The notes: generated from the letters alone by a model not told the origin. 64,000 nucleotides of DNA from Morchella semilibera (GCA_009192285.1 CM018606.1:1664081-1728080), one strand, 5' to 3'; numbered from the stretch's first letter, positions 46,301 through 56,005 are shown. A program made the numbers and translations.

Positions 46301-47036
46301 AGCCTATGTTTCGTATCAACAGGATGATTGGACTCAGTATCTTCCTATGGCAGAGTTCGTGACTAATAATCATGTTTCCGAGACTACCAAGATGTCCCCG
46401 TTCCAGGCTAATTATGGGAGGAGTCCACGCATGTCTTTTGCCCCGCTACAGCATGGAAAGACTACCAACGAAGACCAGGCCAATAGTATGGCTAGGACCA
46501 TGGCACAGATTTATGAATTTCTCCGTGACGAAATGACTCGGGCTCAGAAAATCCATGAAGATGCAGCAAATCGGAATAGGATCCCTGCTCCCAGGTATGC
46601 CATTGGAGATGAAGTCTTTCTCTCCACCCGGAATATTGAGACCAAGCGACCCTCGAAGAAACTCGACTGGAAACGCATCGGCCCCTATGTGATTAAGCGG
46701 ATGGTTAGCCCCTATGCTTATGAACTCGACCTCCCGGCCTCTATGAAGATCTACCCGGTGTTTCATGTGTCCCTTCTGTCTCTCGCGCCCAGTAACCCGG
46801 TCCCCGGTCAATTACAGTCTCCGCCCCCAACCATAGAAATTGAAGGGGAACAGGAATGGGAAGTGGAACAAGTTTTAGATTCCCGATGGCGTTATGGAAA
46901 ATTGGAGTATTTGGTTCGGTATCTTGGTTACGATGAACCATCCTGGCAACCCCCCGAGGATCTGGAACATGCCCCCGATTTGGTTAACGAGTTTCATGAT
47001 ATTTATCCACGCAAACCTAGGCCTACCAGGAGTTAG
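43383..47036 (+). CDS. pol of copy D: protease, RT, RNase H, integrase, chromodomain (1217 codons open)
   Basis: Domains in order with rough residues: aspartic protease (DTGASGYAF, 54-62), reverse transcriptase ([14 protein letters not shown] about 310; YLDDVLI about 420), RNase H ([11 protein letters not shown] about 560), integrase zinc region ([17 protein letters not shown] about 800), integrase core (SMDFVTGL about 870; [14 protein letters not shown] about 925), KLDWKRIGPYVIKRMV about 1090, chromodomain (EWEVEQVLDSR; EPSWQPPEDLEHAP about 1150-1205). Chromodomain Ty3/gypsy elements target heterochromatin in other fungi. The frame overlaps the gag end, and the first codons are not ATG, so expression must rely on recoding or re-initiation as known for this family. 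Confidence 0.93.
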   Translation: MVNIGKPKGLVPPPTFSLSAAAVSEDRMSEESLVVSCSVAQDAAAPIATHALIDTGASGYAFIDQGFAQQHGLILIPLKTSRLLEVIDGRMVESGKITHMVKLSLKINEHQETAPFFVTQLGHYPIVLGIPWMRYHDLAIRPKMNKIIFDSDFCVRNCSQSHATVTAKGISVSLPDAPAIQIAAIGAAPFVGLARRQQNKLFCASLRAIDEALAEKTNQDSLAHVPKDLQGFRSLFQESQATALPPHRPHDLKIVLQDGKVPPFGPLYGMSRLELQALRDYITENLSKGFIRYSESPAGAPVLFVKKSDGSLRLCVDYRKLNEITVKNRHPLPLIPETLSRLSKAKYYTKLDLRWGYHQIRIQEGDEWKTAFRTRYGHFEYNVMPFGLTNAPAAFQHWINDLLRPFLDDFATAYLDDVLICSETLEEHKQHVREILKVFQIHGVHLKPEKCEFYVQQTKYLGLIITPEGIQMDPSKVSTIKDWETPTRLREVQEFLGFANFYRRFIYAYSRVVAPLTALTKKNVRFEWSSQAEAAFQKLKDAFTSAPILAHFDFEKEVIVETDASDYVSAGIMSQYSDDGLLHPVAFFSKKHSPAECNYEIYDKELLAVIRSFEEWRPHLEGSRYPVKVLSDHRNLEYFMSTKLLNRRQTRWAEFLSRFNFVIQFRPGKQGGKPDALTRRLRDLPKEGDERLTHQSQVILKQENLGTRIKLSLLAGSLTNEPAEGMPTVKELLIQAYQEDSFPEQVLTMLRNGIKQSKKISLAECTETEDGFLLYRQAIYVPEFNDLQLRLLQDHHDKPSAGHPGRAKTLELLSRNYYWPNMRKYVDRYVLNCNVCSRSKASRSRLQGVLRPLAVPKGPWTDVSMDFVTGLSKSNGFDAILVVVDRLTKMRHFIPCTEEADARKVAAMYLDSVWKLHGLPETIISDRGTQFTAEFWKALCSRLEIAPRYSTAFHPQTDGQTERINAIMEQYLRAYVSYQQDDWTQYLPMAEFVTNNHVSETTKMSPFQANYGRSPRMSFAPLQHGKTTNEDQANSMARTMAQIYEFLRDEMTRAQKIHEDAANRNRIPAPRYAIGDEVFLSTRNIETKRPSKKLDWKRIGPYVIKRMVSPYAYELDLPASMKIYPVFHVSLLSLAPSNPVPGQLQSPPPTIEIEGEQEWEVEQVLDSRWRYGKLEYLVRYLGYDEPSWQPPEDLEHAPDLVNEFHDIYPRKPRPTRS

Positions 47037-47056
47037 GCCTGAAGGAGGGCCTAATC

Positions 47057-47656
47057 TATCACGGCGTACCACGGACTTCGCGGAAGGAAGAGGATATTGG
47101 TGAATAGGTTTTCGGGTATAAGGTTTCTTTCGGGTTCTTGGGGTTTCTATGGGTTTCGGTTACACGATGTGATGAGTCATGATTGTACAGGGATTAGGAG
47201 GAGTATATATACGTTGCTACGGATCTTCCCTTTGTTCTATTCTTTCTCTTTCTTTTCCTACGTGTTCTTCCTGTTATCAACTCTACGGTTTAGATTCGTT
47301 TCCGTCTTGTGTCTTTAGCTCTGAATATAATACGTCATAACCATAGTCGTGCCAAGACCTGAAGGGTCTTCCATAGTACCTCGCTTCGTCCTCGCTTCGC
47401 TTCGTCCTTGTCTTCGCCTTGCCTCGTCCTCGCCTCGCCTCGTCTCGTCTCGTCCATAGTCCATGACCGTAGTACGTATCGTCTACTGGTATCTTCGTCT
47501 CCACGTCTTTGTTAGAGAGGCCATCTGGACCCTCTGCCCTACAACCCTGCTCCTCGGTTAAGTTCTCTCGTCCTCGTCCCTCGTCCTCGTCCCCTTTCCT
47601 GCCTCGGTTGTGTACCTCGGCCCTCTTGCCTGTTGTCTCCGTGTTGCTCCGTAACA
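47057..47656 (+). repeat. 3' LTR of copy D (600 bp)
   Basis: Appears identical to the 5' LTR. Preceded by the polypurine stretch within a TTAGGCC ... GGCCTAA inverted repeat (about 47033-47055). TGAGTCA 47173-47179. Confidence 0.95.
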
Positions 47657-47661
47657 TAAGG

Positions 47662-47943
47662 GAAACATCTATGTCTGCTATTTAATACTTCTCCCCCACT
47701 GGTCCAATATGACTCACACATTCCCTAATAGAATCCCATGAAAATCCATCGCTACCACACCTTGTATTCTTCCCCACCATCTCGGCACTTTCCATTACCA
47801 ATTCCTCCTGCAACTGAACCTCATAGAACCTAGTGATGACAACCTCACTCCATTTCACTGAATTCTCGCTTAACATAACTCTATCCATCGCAACAGCGTC
47901 ACATCCACCGAACCATCAGGGCCGATACCAAGACGCCGGGACA
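47662..47943 (-). repeat. family 2 solo LTR, second part (after copy D)
   Basis: Continues the LTR of 41236-41601 and ends CGCCGGGACA. TGACTCA at 47710-47716. Followed by a 14-bp scrap similar to the MITE (ACTTCATTTGT) and then a family 2 LTR in the opposite orientation. Confidence 0.85.
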
Positions 47944-47957
47944 AAGACTTCATTTGT

Positions 47958-48372
47958 TGTCCTGGCGTCTTGGCATCGGTCGCGATAGTTCGGTAGTCGT
48001 AGCGCTGTCGCGACGGATGGAGTTATACTAAGCGAGGGTGGGAAGAGATGAGTGTCCCAGCATTTTGGCATCGGTCCCGAGGGTTTGGTAGTCGAAGCGC
48101 TCTTGTGGCTGTTTAGGAATGTTTAAGCGAGGAAGGGGTGTATTCAAGAAGGTTGTCGTCATTGGGTTACAGGAGGTTTAATGGCGTGATAGATTTGTAA
48201 TGTAAATAGCGGAGATGGTGGGGAGGAATACGAGGTATGGATGCGACGGGTTTCTATGGGTTTCTATGAACTGATGTATGAGTCATAGCGGATTAGTGGA
48301 GGGGAAGTGTTAAATAGCGGGATTACATGTTTTCCTTAGTTCTTTCTTTCTTTTCTCTCTATCTCGTCTTCC
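47958..48372 (+). repeat. two truncated family 2 LTRs in tandem
   Basis: 47958-48052 begins TGTCCTGGCGTC and is cut by a second start (TGTCCCAGC at 48053). That second copy runs to 48372, with TGAGTCA at 48279-48285, and is in turn cut by the next LTR. Confidence 0.75.
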
Positions 48373-49003
48373 TGTCCCGGCGTCTTGGCATCAGTCCCGA
48401 GGGATCGGTAGTCGAAACGCTGTTGTGGTTGTTTGGGTAATGTTTAGCGAAGAGGAGGTATGCTGAGGAGGGGGGTGTCGTCACTAGGTTCTAGGTGGTT
48501 CGATGGCGTTATGGATTGGTAATATGAATAGCGAAGATGGTGGGGACGAATACGAGGTGTGGTAGCGATGGGTTTCTATGGGGTACTATGAGCGAAAGTA
48601 TGAGTCATATCGGACTGGTGGAGGAGGTATGTTAAATAGCGGGGATAGAAGTTTTCCTTAGTTCTTTCTTTCTTTTCTCTCTGTCTCGTCTTCCTATTAT
48701 CTCGGTACATAGGAATCTACTCCTATTTTCAAGCGATAGCCTCTCGTACCCAAGATTCCGTCCTCTGAAGAGGAAAACTATAGTGACTCTCATCGTTCTC
48801 GTTGAAATCCATTCGGTCCTTACTTCCTCTGCCCTGTGCTCTTGTGCCCTTGCTCTTGCCTTTGCCTTCGCCGGTGCCTGTACTTATGCCTGCCCGGTGT
48901 TGCCTTTGTCTTCGTCGGTCCCCTCATTGTGTAGACTGTGCTCCTGCAGCCCTTCTGCGTCATCATTGTCATCTTCTTCTTTGCGTCGTATTACTCTGTC
49001 ACA
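48373..49003 (+). repeat. full-length family 2 LTR (631 bp)
   Basis: TGTCCCGGCG ... CTGTCACA. TGAGTCA 48601-48607. The last 250 bp form a near-perfect inverted repeat with the LTR fragment that follows directly. Confidence 0.85.
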
Positions 49004-49335
49004 GGAACCCGACGCAAAGTAGAAGATGACAATGATGATACAGAAGGACTCGAGGAACACAGTCAGCACAACGAGGACACCGACGAAGACAGGACAATGC
49101 CTGTCAGGCACTAGCACAGGAACCAGCGAATGCAAATGCAAAGGCAGAGGCAAAAGAGCGCAGGGGGGGAGAGTGGGGACTGGATGGACTTCAACGAGAA
49201 TGATGAGGGATGCTATAGGTTTCCTCTTAAAGAGGACAAGGTCTTCGGTGCGAGGAGCTATAGTGTGACGGAGTAACCCGACACAAAGTAGAAGTTGACA
49301 ATGATGACACAGAAGGACTCGAGGAGCTCAGTCAA
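49004..49335 (-). repeat. two inverted, truncated family 2 LTR fragments
   Basis: 49004-49263 lacks the first bases of the LTR and abuts the preceding LTR end to end. A further start (TGTGACGG, 49264) opens a second fragment that reaches the MITE at 49336. Confidence 0.75.
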
Positions 49336-50107
49336 CATCAGCGAACTCAACATGTGACTGGAGTCTCCCAACAGTCCTTCAGGGCTTTGTCCCGGCGTCT
49401 TGGCATCAGTCCCGGGGATTTGGTAGTCGAAGCGCTGATGTAACTAATGAGGAAGAGTTAAGCGAGGAAGAGGTGTGTTGAGAGGGGGGTGTCGTCATGG
49501 GGTTCTAGGAGGTTCAATGGCATGATGGATTTGTAATGGAAATAAAGGAGATGGTGGCGAGGAATACGAAGTGTGTTAGTAATAGGTTCTATGAGGTTTT
49601 ATGAGTAAAAGTATGAGTCATAGCGGACTGGTGGAGGAGATGTGTTAAATAGCGGGGATAGAAATTTTCCTTAGTTCTTTCTTTCTTTTCTCTCTGTCTC
49701 GTCTTCCTGTTATTTCGGTACATAGGAATCTACTCCTATTTCCAAGGCATAGCCTCTCGTACCAAAGACTCTGTCCTCTACAAAAGAGGAAACCCATAGT
49801 ACCTCTCATCGTTCTCGTTGAGGTTCATTCAGTCCTCACTCTCCTGCCCTGTGCCCTTGTACCTTTGCCCTTGCCTTTGCCTTTGCCGGTGCCTATGCTT
49901 GGGCCTGCCCAATATTGCCTTTGTCTTCGTCGGTCTTCTCATCGCTGAGGCTGTGCTCCTCCGGTCCTTCTGCCTCATCATTGTCATCTTCTTCTTTGCG
50001 TCGGGTTATTCTGTCACAGTCTTCTGAGAGTCCCCTGAGATTCCTGGATATTTTTTGAGTCTCCTGAGGCTCAGGAAACATCAGGAGACAAATGAAGTCT
50101 TGCTGAT
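49336..50107 (-). mobile_element. MITE split by a family 2 LTR
   Basis: Left piece 49336-49387, right piece 50019-50107. Together, less a 5-bp duplication, they make about 136 bp, the normal MITE length. The duplication is GGCTT / GTCTT (one mismatch) around the LTR at 49388-50018. Confidence 0.8.
49388..50018 (+). repeat. full-length family 2 solo LTR (631 bp), inserted in a MITE
   Basis: TGTCCCGGCG ... CTGTCACA, TGAGTCA 49614-49620. Flanked by the two halves of a 137-bp-family MITE. Confidence 0.85.
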
Positions 50108-50385
50108 ACACGCGACGAGGTAGCTGACGAAGACAAGAACAACATCAGCAAGTATTACCATTTGTGACTGTATGTGACGGAGTAACCCGACGCAAAGTAG
50201 AAGATGACAATAATGACGCAGAAAGATTCGAAGAGCACAGCCAAAGCGACAAGGAGGCCAATGAAGACAAGGACAATGCTGGGCAGGTACAAGCACTGGC
50301 ACTGGCAAAGGCAAAGGCAACGGCAAAGGCATAAGGCCACAGGGCAGAGAGAGTGAGGGCCGGATGGACCTCAACGAGAATATTA
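50108..50385 (-). repeat. family 2 LTR fragments with a MITE scrap
   Basis: 50108-50142 continues the LTR hit by the MITE at 49336. 50143-50170 is a scrap of the short MITE subfamily (CATCAGCAAGTATTACC). 50173-50385 begins TGTGACGGAG and is truncated. Confidence 0.65.
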
Positions 50386-51088
50386 CAGGGCGGGATTGAG
50401 GGAATAGGACGAGGGGTCATCAGCAAACTCAACTTGTGATTGGAGGCCCCCAACAGTCTCTCAGGTCTCCTGAGAGTCTCCTGAGACTCCCAGATATTTT
50501 TTGAGTCTCCTGAGACTCAGGAGACGTCAAGAGACAAATGCAGTCTTGCTGATGGTTCTAGAGCAGGAGCAGGGTCGGGCAGAGGATCCACAGGAAGTCT
50601 TTGATTTCAACATAGACGCGGAGGCACCAGTAGATGGCTTGGATCATGGTCATAGGCAGGAGCGGGGTGCGACAGAAGGCCAAAGGGTTAACCGAGGCAA
50701 GCGTGTTCAGAACATGTTGTTAACAAGGAACACAACCGAGGACAGAAGACAAGAGTAAAGAGTATAACCAAGTATATTTTTCTAAACGAGTTCAAGAAGA
50801 GAAACCAGAAAGAACCAGGAACAGAAACTCAAAGAGAAGGGTTGATAACAGGAGGTTGCGTAAGGAAAGAAGAAAGAAATGACAAAGGAAATCCCAGCCT
50901 ATATATATATCGTTTTCCTACTATTAATTACTAATCCATACCACAGAACCCCATAGAAACCCAAAAAAATACTATCGCTTCCCACAACCGATCTTCCATA
51001 CTAACTCCCAATCAATCTAACCCGAAGAATCCCGATACAATTACCAATCACTCCTCTCATTCCCTAATACCTAGAATATGCCGTGACA
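50386..51088 (-). repeat. LTR of a third Ty3/gypsy family (approximate left end), with MITE
   Basis: Ends CCGTGACA at 51088, directly next to the polypurine stretch and chromodomain end of the element at 51089. TATATATATA near 50900. Only distantly similar to family 1. A MITE lies at 50418-50554. No TGAGTCA seen. Confidence 0.6.
50418..50554 (-). mobile_element. 137-bp palindromic MITE
   Basis: Flanked by GT (50416-50417 and 50555-50556). Confidence 0.9.
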
Positions 51089-51621
51089 GATTAACTCCTT
51101 CTCCAGTGCCTAGCTCCTGCTAGGCTGAGGCTTGCGTGGGTATCGAGTATGAAACTCCCGGATCTTAGTGGGGGCATGCTCCAAATCCTCAACTGGTTGC
51201 CAAAATGGCTCAGCGTATCCGACATAAGGGGTTAGATACCACAGTCGCCCATTACGGTATTGAGAGTACAAGACTGATTCTACTTCCCATTCTTCCTCGC
51301 CCTCGATCCCAACTGGCGGGGGTGGCAGTTGAGCCCGGCCAGGGACCGGGTCAGATGCGGCAAGGGAGAGAAGCGAGACGTGTAATACCAGTTGGACTTT
51401 CATCGAGACGGGGAGGGCCAGTTCATAGGCATAGGGACTAACTATTCTCTTAATCTCATAGGGGCCAATCTGTTTCCAGTCCAGTTTCTTGTAGGGGCGA
51501 ATAGTATGGAAGTTCTTTGTAGACAACCAGACACGGTCCCCAATGGCATACTTGGGACTTGGAGTGCGATGAGCGTTGGCTGATTCTTCCTGGATGACTT
51601 GCGATCTCTTCATTTCGGTGC
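51089..51621 (-). mobile_element. third-family Ty3/gypsy fossil: integrase tail and chromodomain
   Basis: Minus strand shows KLDWKQIGPYEIKRIV and a chromodomain-like end (EWEVESVLYSQ, EPFWQPVEDLEHAP). Interrupted at 51617-51621 by a family 2 solo LTR and resuming at 52394. Truncated fossil, broken in a few places. Confidence 0.8.
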
Positions 51622-52393
51622 TAAGACGGAGTAATTCGACGCAAAGAAAAAGATGACAATGATGACGCAGAAGGACCTAAGGAGCACAGCGTAAGCGACG
51701 AGGAGACCGACGAAGACAAGGGCAACACCGTACAGGCACAAGCACAGGCATCGGCAAAGGCAAAGGCAAGGGCAAAGGCACAAGAGCACAGAGCAGGGAG
51801 AATGAGGACCGGATGGACCTCAACAAGAACAATGAGAGGTACTATGGATTTCCTCTTTCTAGAGGACAGAGTCTTTAGTACGAGAGACTATGGCTTGGAA
51901 ATAGGAGTAGATTCCTCTGTACTGAAATAACAGGAAGATGAGACAGAGAGGAAAGAAAGAAAGAACTAAGAAAAATATCTACACCTGCTATTTAACATCT
52001 CTCCTCCACCAGTCCGCTATGACTCACACATTCGCTCACAGAAACCCATAGAAATTCATCGTAACTACACCTTGTATTCCTCCCCACCATATCGCTAATT
52101 CCTATTACCAATCCATCACGCCATCGAACCCTATAGAATCTAATGACGACATCCCCCACCTTGTCTCGCCCCATCCTCGCTTAATCTAACTTCATCTATC
52201 GCAACCATCAGCAAGACTTCATTTGTCTCCTGATGTCTCCTGAGTCTCATGAGACTCAAAAAATATCCGGGAGTCTCAGGAGACTCTCAGGAGACCTGGG
52301 AGACTGTTGGGAGACTCCAGTCACAAGTTGAGTTTGCTGATGACAGCGCTACGACTACCAAACTATCGGGACCGATGCCAAGATGCCGGGACA
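51622..52393 (-). repeat. family 2 solo LTR, target duplication GGTGC, carrying a MITE
   Basis: About 632 bp without the MITE. GGTGC at 51617-51621 and 52394-52398. TGACTCA at 52020-52026. Confidence 0.88.
52206..52342 (+). mobile_element. 137-bp palindromic MITE, in a solo LTR
   Basis: Flanked by AC (52204-52205 and 52343-52344). Other LTR copies show the empty site. Confidence 0.92.
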
Positions 52394-52827
52394 GGTGCGG
52401 AGGAATTCAAAGACCTGAGACATATCGCGGGCTAGACTATTGGCTCTGTCTTCAGCAGTAGTAGTACCATGTACTAATGTGCCAAAATACATGCGAGGAT
52501 GCTTTCCCAAATCAGCTTGGAAGGGAGACATATTGGTAGTTTGTGAAACGTGGTTATTGGCGGCGAACTCAGCAAGAGACAGATATCGGCTCCAGTCGTC
52601 CTGTTGATAGAAAACGTAAGCCCTTAAAAATTGTTCTATGATGGCATTCATTCGTTCAGTCTATCCGTCTGTCTGAGGGTGAAAGGCCATTGAGTATCGG
52701 GGGAAAATTTCGAGGCGAGAGCAGAGCGATTTCCAAAAGTCCGATGTAAATTGCGTTCCACGATCCGAGACGATAGTTTTGGGCACCCCGTGCAGTTTTC
52801 AAACGTAGTCCACGAACAGGTCAACTA
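52394..52827 (-). mobile_element. third-family Ty3/gypsy fossil: integrase core
   Basis: Minus strand encodes integrase sequence with AIIEQFLRAYVFYQQDDWSR and SLAEFAANNHVS. Fossil fragment of the same element as 51089-51621. Its upstream part ends abruptly at the MITE at 52828. Confidence 0.8.
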
Positions 52828-52963
52828 CATCAGCAAACTCAACTTGTGACTGGAGTCTCCCAACAGTCTCCCAAGTCTCATGAGAGTCTCCTGAGACTCC
52901 AGGATATTTTTAAGTCTCCTGAGGCTCAGGAGACATCAGGAGACAAATGAAGTCTTGCTGATG
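52828..52963 (-). mobile_element. 137-bp-family MITE at a chimeric junction
   Basis: Ends intact, but flanks are TA and AC, not a duplication, and the two sides come from different elements (integrase versus LTR). Confidence 0.88.
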
Positions 52964-53388
52964 ACTCAACGAGAATGACGAGAGGTACTATGAGTCTTCC
53001 TCTTAAAGAGGACAAGATTTTGGAAGCGAGGAACTATAGCTTTTGAGAGTAGGAGTATATTCCTATGTGCCAAGATAACAGGAAGACGAGATAGAGAAAA
53101 AAGCAAGAAAGAAATAAGGAAAACATTCATGTTCCCTATTTAACACCTCTCCTCTGACAGTCCGCTATGACTCATACATCAGCCCATAGAAATCCATAGA
53201 AATCCGTCACAACTACACCTTGCATCTCTGCTATTTACATTACAAATCAATCACACCATCGAACCTTCTAGAACTCAATGACGACACCCCCTCCCTAGCA
53301 CACCCCTACCTCGCTTAACTATACCGTATTAATCACAACATCGCTTCGACCACCGAACCCTCCAGACCGATGCCAAGACGCCGGGACA
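52964..53388 (-). repeat. truncated family 2 LTR
   Basis: Begins within the LTR (CTCAACGAGAATGACG) and runs to the usual end CGCCGGGACA. TGACTCA 53168-53174. Confidence 0.8.
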
Positions 53389-53510
53389 TGATTGGAGGTG
53401 CAAATAAACACTCTTTTTCAGTAGAATATCTTCCAATAGCTTACAATGCCCACCCTCTTCTATTCTAATTGACTGAACTCAGCAGTGCAAAAAACTCAAC
53501 AGAAACCATA

Positions 53511-54281
53511 TGTCCCGGCGTCTTGGCATCGGTCCCGAAGATTTGGTAGTCAAAGCGTTGTTGCGATTGTTTAGAAATAGTTAAGCGAGGGAGGGGTTTG
53601 CTAAGGCGGGTTGTCGTCATGGGTTTCCATGAGGTTCGATGGCGTGATAGATTTGTAATGTAAATAGCGAAGATGGTGTGGAGGAATGGGAGGTGTGGTA
53701 GCGATGGGTTTCCATGGGATTCGGTGAGCAACAGGGTGAGTCATAGCGGATTAGTGGGGGGGGTGTGTTAAATAGCGGGGATAGATGTTTTCCTTAGTTC
53801 TTTCTTCATCAGCAAGCTCAACTTCTGACTGGAGTCTCCCAACAGTCTCCCGGGTCTCCTGAGAGTCTCCTGAGACTCCTGGCTATTTTCTGAGTCCCAT
53901 GAGGCTCAGGAGACATCAGGAGACAAATGAAGTCTTGTTGATGTTTCTTTTCTCTCTGTCTCGTCTTCCTGTTATCTCAGTACATAGGAATCTACTCATA
54001 TTTCTAAGCTATAGCCTCTCGTACCAAAGACTCTGTCCTCCGAGAAAGAGGAAACTCATAGTATTCATCATCGTTCTCGTTGAGGTCCATTCGGTCCTCA
54101 CTCTCCCTGCTCTGTGCTCTTGTGCCACTGGCCTTGCCTTTGCCTTCGCCAGTGCCTGTGCCTGTACCTGCCCGGTGTTGCCCCTGTCTTCGTCGGTCTC
54201 CTCGTCGTGTAGACTATGCTGCTCGAGTCCTTCTGCGTCATCATTGTCATCTTCTTCTTTGCATCGGGTTACTCCGTCACA
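53511..54281 (+). repeat. family 2 solo LTR, target duplication CCATA, carrying a MITE
   Basis: 631 bp without the MITE. CCATA at 53506-53510 and 54282-54286. TGAGTCA at 53737-53743. Confidence 0.92.
53807..53943 (-). mobile_element. 137-bp palindromic MITE, in a solo LTR
   Basis: Flanked by TT on both sides. Confidence 0.9.
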
Positions 54282-54484
54282 CCATATTTCTGAAAATTTC
54301 AGTTAGTATACTTTCAATCCTTGTAATTGGGGGCGCAAAAAAATTCTCTTATTTAGTGGAATAACATCGTTTCACCATGCTTTAGTATGTCTAAACCCAA
54401 TAGTGCAAAAAACCCAGCAGGAATCATATTCTGCCAAGAATTTACTGATATAACTTCAACCATTTATGGCCGGTAACGTTAACC

Positions 54485-54964
54485 CTAGGTTACCAGTTCA
54501 TAATATTTAAGTTCTACTCACTTCAACTTTTTTATAAAATCATATTTACCTACAAACAAACATATGTATATTATTCTAATATCTCTATGATAGTCATTAA
54601 ACTAACTGAAATAGGATATGAATATTACTTCGAGTACACCTCAAGATACTACAGATGATAAATTAATTGGCAACAGATGAGCTGATTACTTTTATGCATT
54701 CTATGGAAGAAGATATCGAGAGAAGAAGATTATTGTCAATCGTCCTATGTGTGAACCTTATAGGACCGTGTTGAAGGGTAAGAGTAGAGGCTTCTATGTG
54801 CAGAAACTCAATTATGGAGGCTCTATAGTTTTATTACCAATTGGAGCATACTTAATAACATTGTGGAAAGAAGAATCAGTGAGGATTTTCTATAAGTCAA
54901 TAGCTATTACGGCTCTGCCTCCTGCACCTCGTCTTCCGCCAAGGCGCCTACAGAACAGAGTTGT
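54485..54964 (+). other. AT-rich region with an unidentified open stretch
   Basis: About 54676-54920 reads without stops on the plus strand (ADYFYAFYGRRYREKKIIV ... GGSIVLLPIGAYLITLW). It looks protein-derived, but I cannot assign a family; it has no clear start and is likely a relic. Confidence 0.3.
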
Positions 54965-55580
54965 TGGATAGTATCGGTCGATGTCGGAAGCAGAATGAGG
55001 GATTAGGAAGGAGCTCGGGAATGGAATGTAAGCGCTAGGAAAGATTGGGTAGTAACGGGATAGAATGGGGGTTATTGGGAATAGTATGGGTGGTACGGGA
55101 GTGTAGGAAGTTCTATGAGATTCTATGGTATGAGTCATTAGTGTGAAGGGAAAGCTGTATATATAGTGTTCGTTCTTTCCTATGCTTCTGCCTCTTCAGG
55201 CAACGTCTTCTTTCTGTTACCAATCTATTACTTTGGCTTCAGCCCTTCTGTATACGCCTCGTCCCTGAACCTGAACCTGAACCAGCCCCACCTCGGGTGT
55301 ATCCTGAGCCGACCCCGTCCTGCACCTGTTCCTGGAAGTCTACTTCGCCTCGCCTCTGAACCTCATCCCGCCTCGTTCCTGAAGTCCACCCCGCCCCATT
55401 AAAATAGCATGTATTTATTTCTAATAAAAAGAATTTTCTTTGGGTTCTACGGGTTCCTATAGAATGAGTCAGCAAGGGAATCTTAGGGTAGATATATAGG
55501 GAACTCTCTCTCTCGCTTGTAGAACTTCCCTTTTTCTTCTTTCCTCTTTACGCAATCTTCCTAACCTTTTAGTTAATATG
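54965..55580 (+). repeat. LTR-like sequences of a fourth family (approximate limits)
   Basis: Two promoter-like units: TGAGTCA 55132-55138 with TATATATAG about 55154-55162, and TGAGTCA 55465-55471 with GATATATAGG about 55487-55496. Each is followed by a CT-rich leader, as in the other LTRs. No internal region or target duplication was identified. Confidence 0.45.
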
Positions 55581-55667
55581 AACTTTAAGACCTTTAATAA
55601 TTACCAAGACGTTTTTTCTGCCCCCCAGAGGACGGCAAAGATATCTCCAGTCCTTGCCTGGTCTGTA

Positions 55668-55813
55668 CATCAGCAAGACTTCATTTAACTCCTGGTGTCT
55701 CCTGGGTCTCAGGAGACTCAAAAAATATGATCCAGCCTGAGGGGTATCAGGAGACTCTCAGGAGACCCAGGAGACTGTTGGCAGACCCCAGTCACAAGTT
55801 GAGTTTGCTGAGG
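55668..55813 (+). mobile_element. palindromic MITE, 146-bp variant
   Basis: Flanked by TA. About 9 bp longer in the centre than the standard 137-bp form. Faces the next copy at 55869. Confidence 0.88.
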
Positions 55814-55868
55814 TAGTTCTCACGATCTGCCCCGCTTTGTTCCTCACCTCTGGATTATCTTATTACTT

Positions 55869-56005
55869 CATCAGCAAACTCAACTTGTGACTGGAATCTC
55901 CCAACAGTCTCCCAGGTCTCCTGAGAGTCTCTTGAGACCCCTGGATATTTTCTGAGTCTCCTGAGGCTCAGGAGACATCAGGAGACAAATGAAGTCTTGC
56001 TGATG
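55869..56005 (-). mobile_element. 137-bp palindromic MITE
   Basis: Flanked by TT. Lies 55 bp from an inverted copy at 55668-55813. Confidence 0.9.

Larger units (their letters stand above)
41602..47656 (+). mobile_element. Ty3/gypsy LTR retrotransposon, family 1, copy D (6055 bp, near whole)
   Basis: Two 600-bp LTRs that look identical throughout, the 5-bp target duplication TAAGG at 41597-41601 and 47657-47661, an uninterrupted pol of 1217 codons, and a gag frame interrupted only by one 137-bp MITE. Its target was an older family 2 solo LTR. Identical LTRs mean the insertion is very young. It looks whole except for that single inserted element. Confidence 0.95.
53391..54484. repeat. 159-bp tandem duplication interrupted by a solo LTR
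   Basis: Unit 1 is 53391-53510 plus 54287-54325; unit 2 is 54326-54484. They share ATTGG, GTGCAAAAAAC and CATATT words at matching spacing, with about 70-75% identity by eye. AT-rich, no coding frame. Confidence 0.6.

Noticed and set aside
47944-47957. 14-bp scrap similar to the MITE between two LTRs
   Set aside because: Too short to call a separate insertion; noted only in the neighbouring LTR entry.
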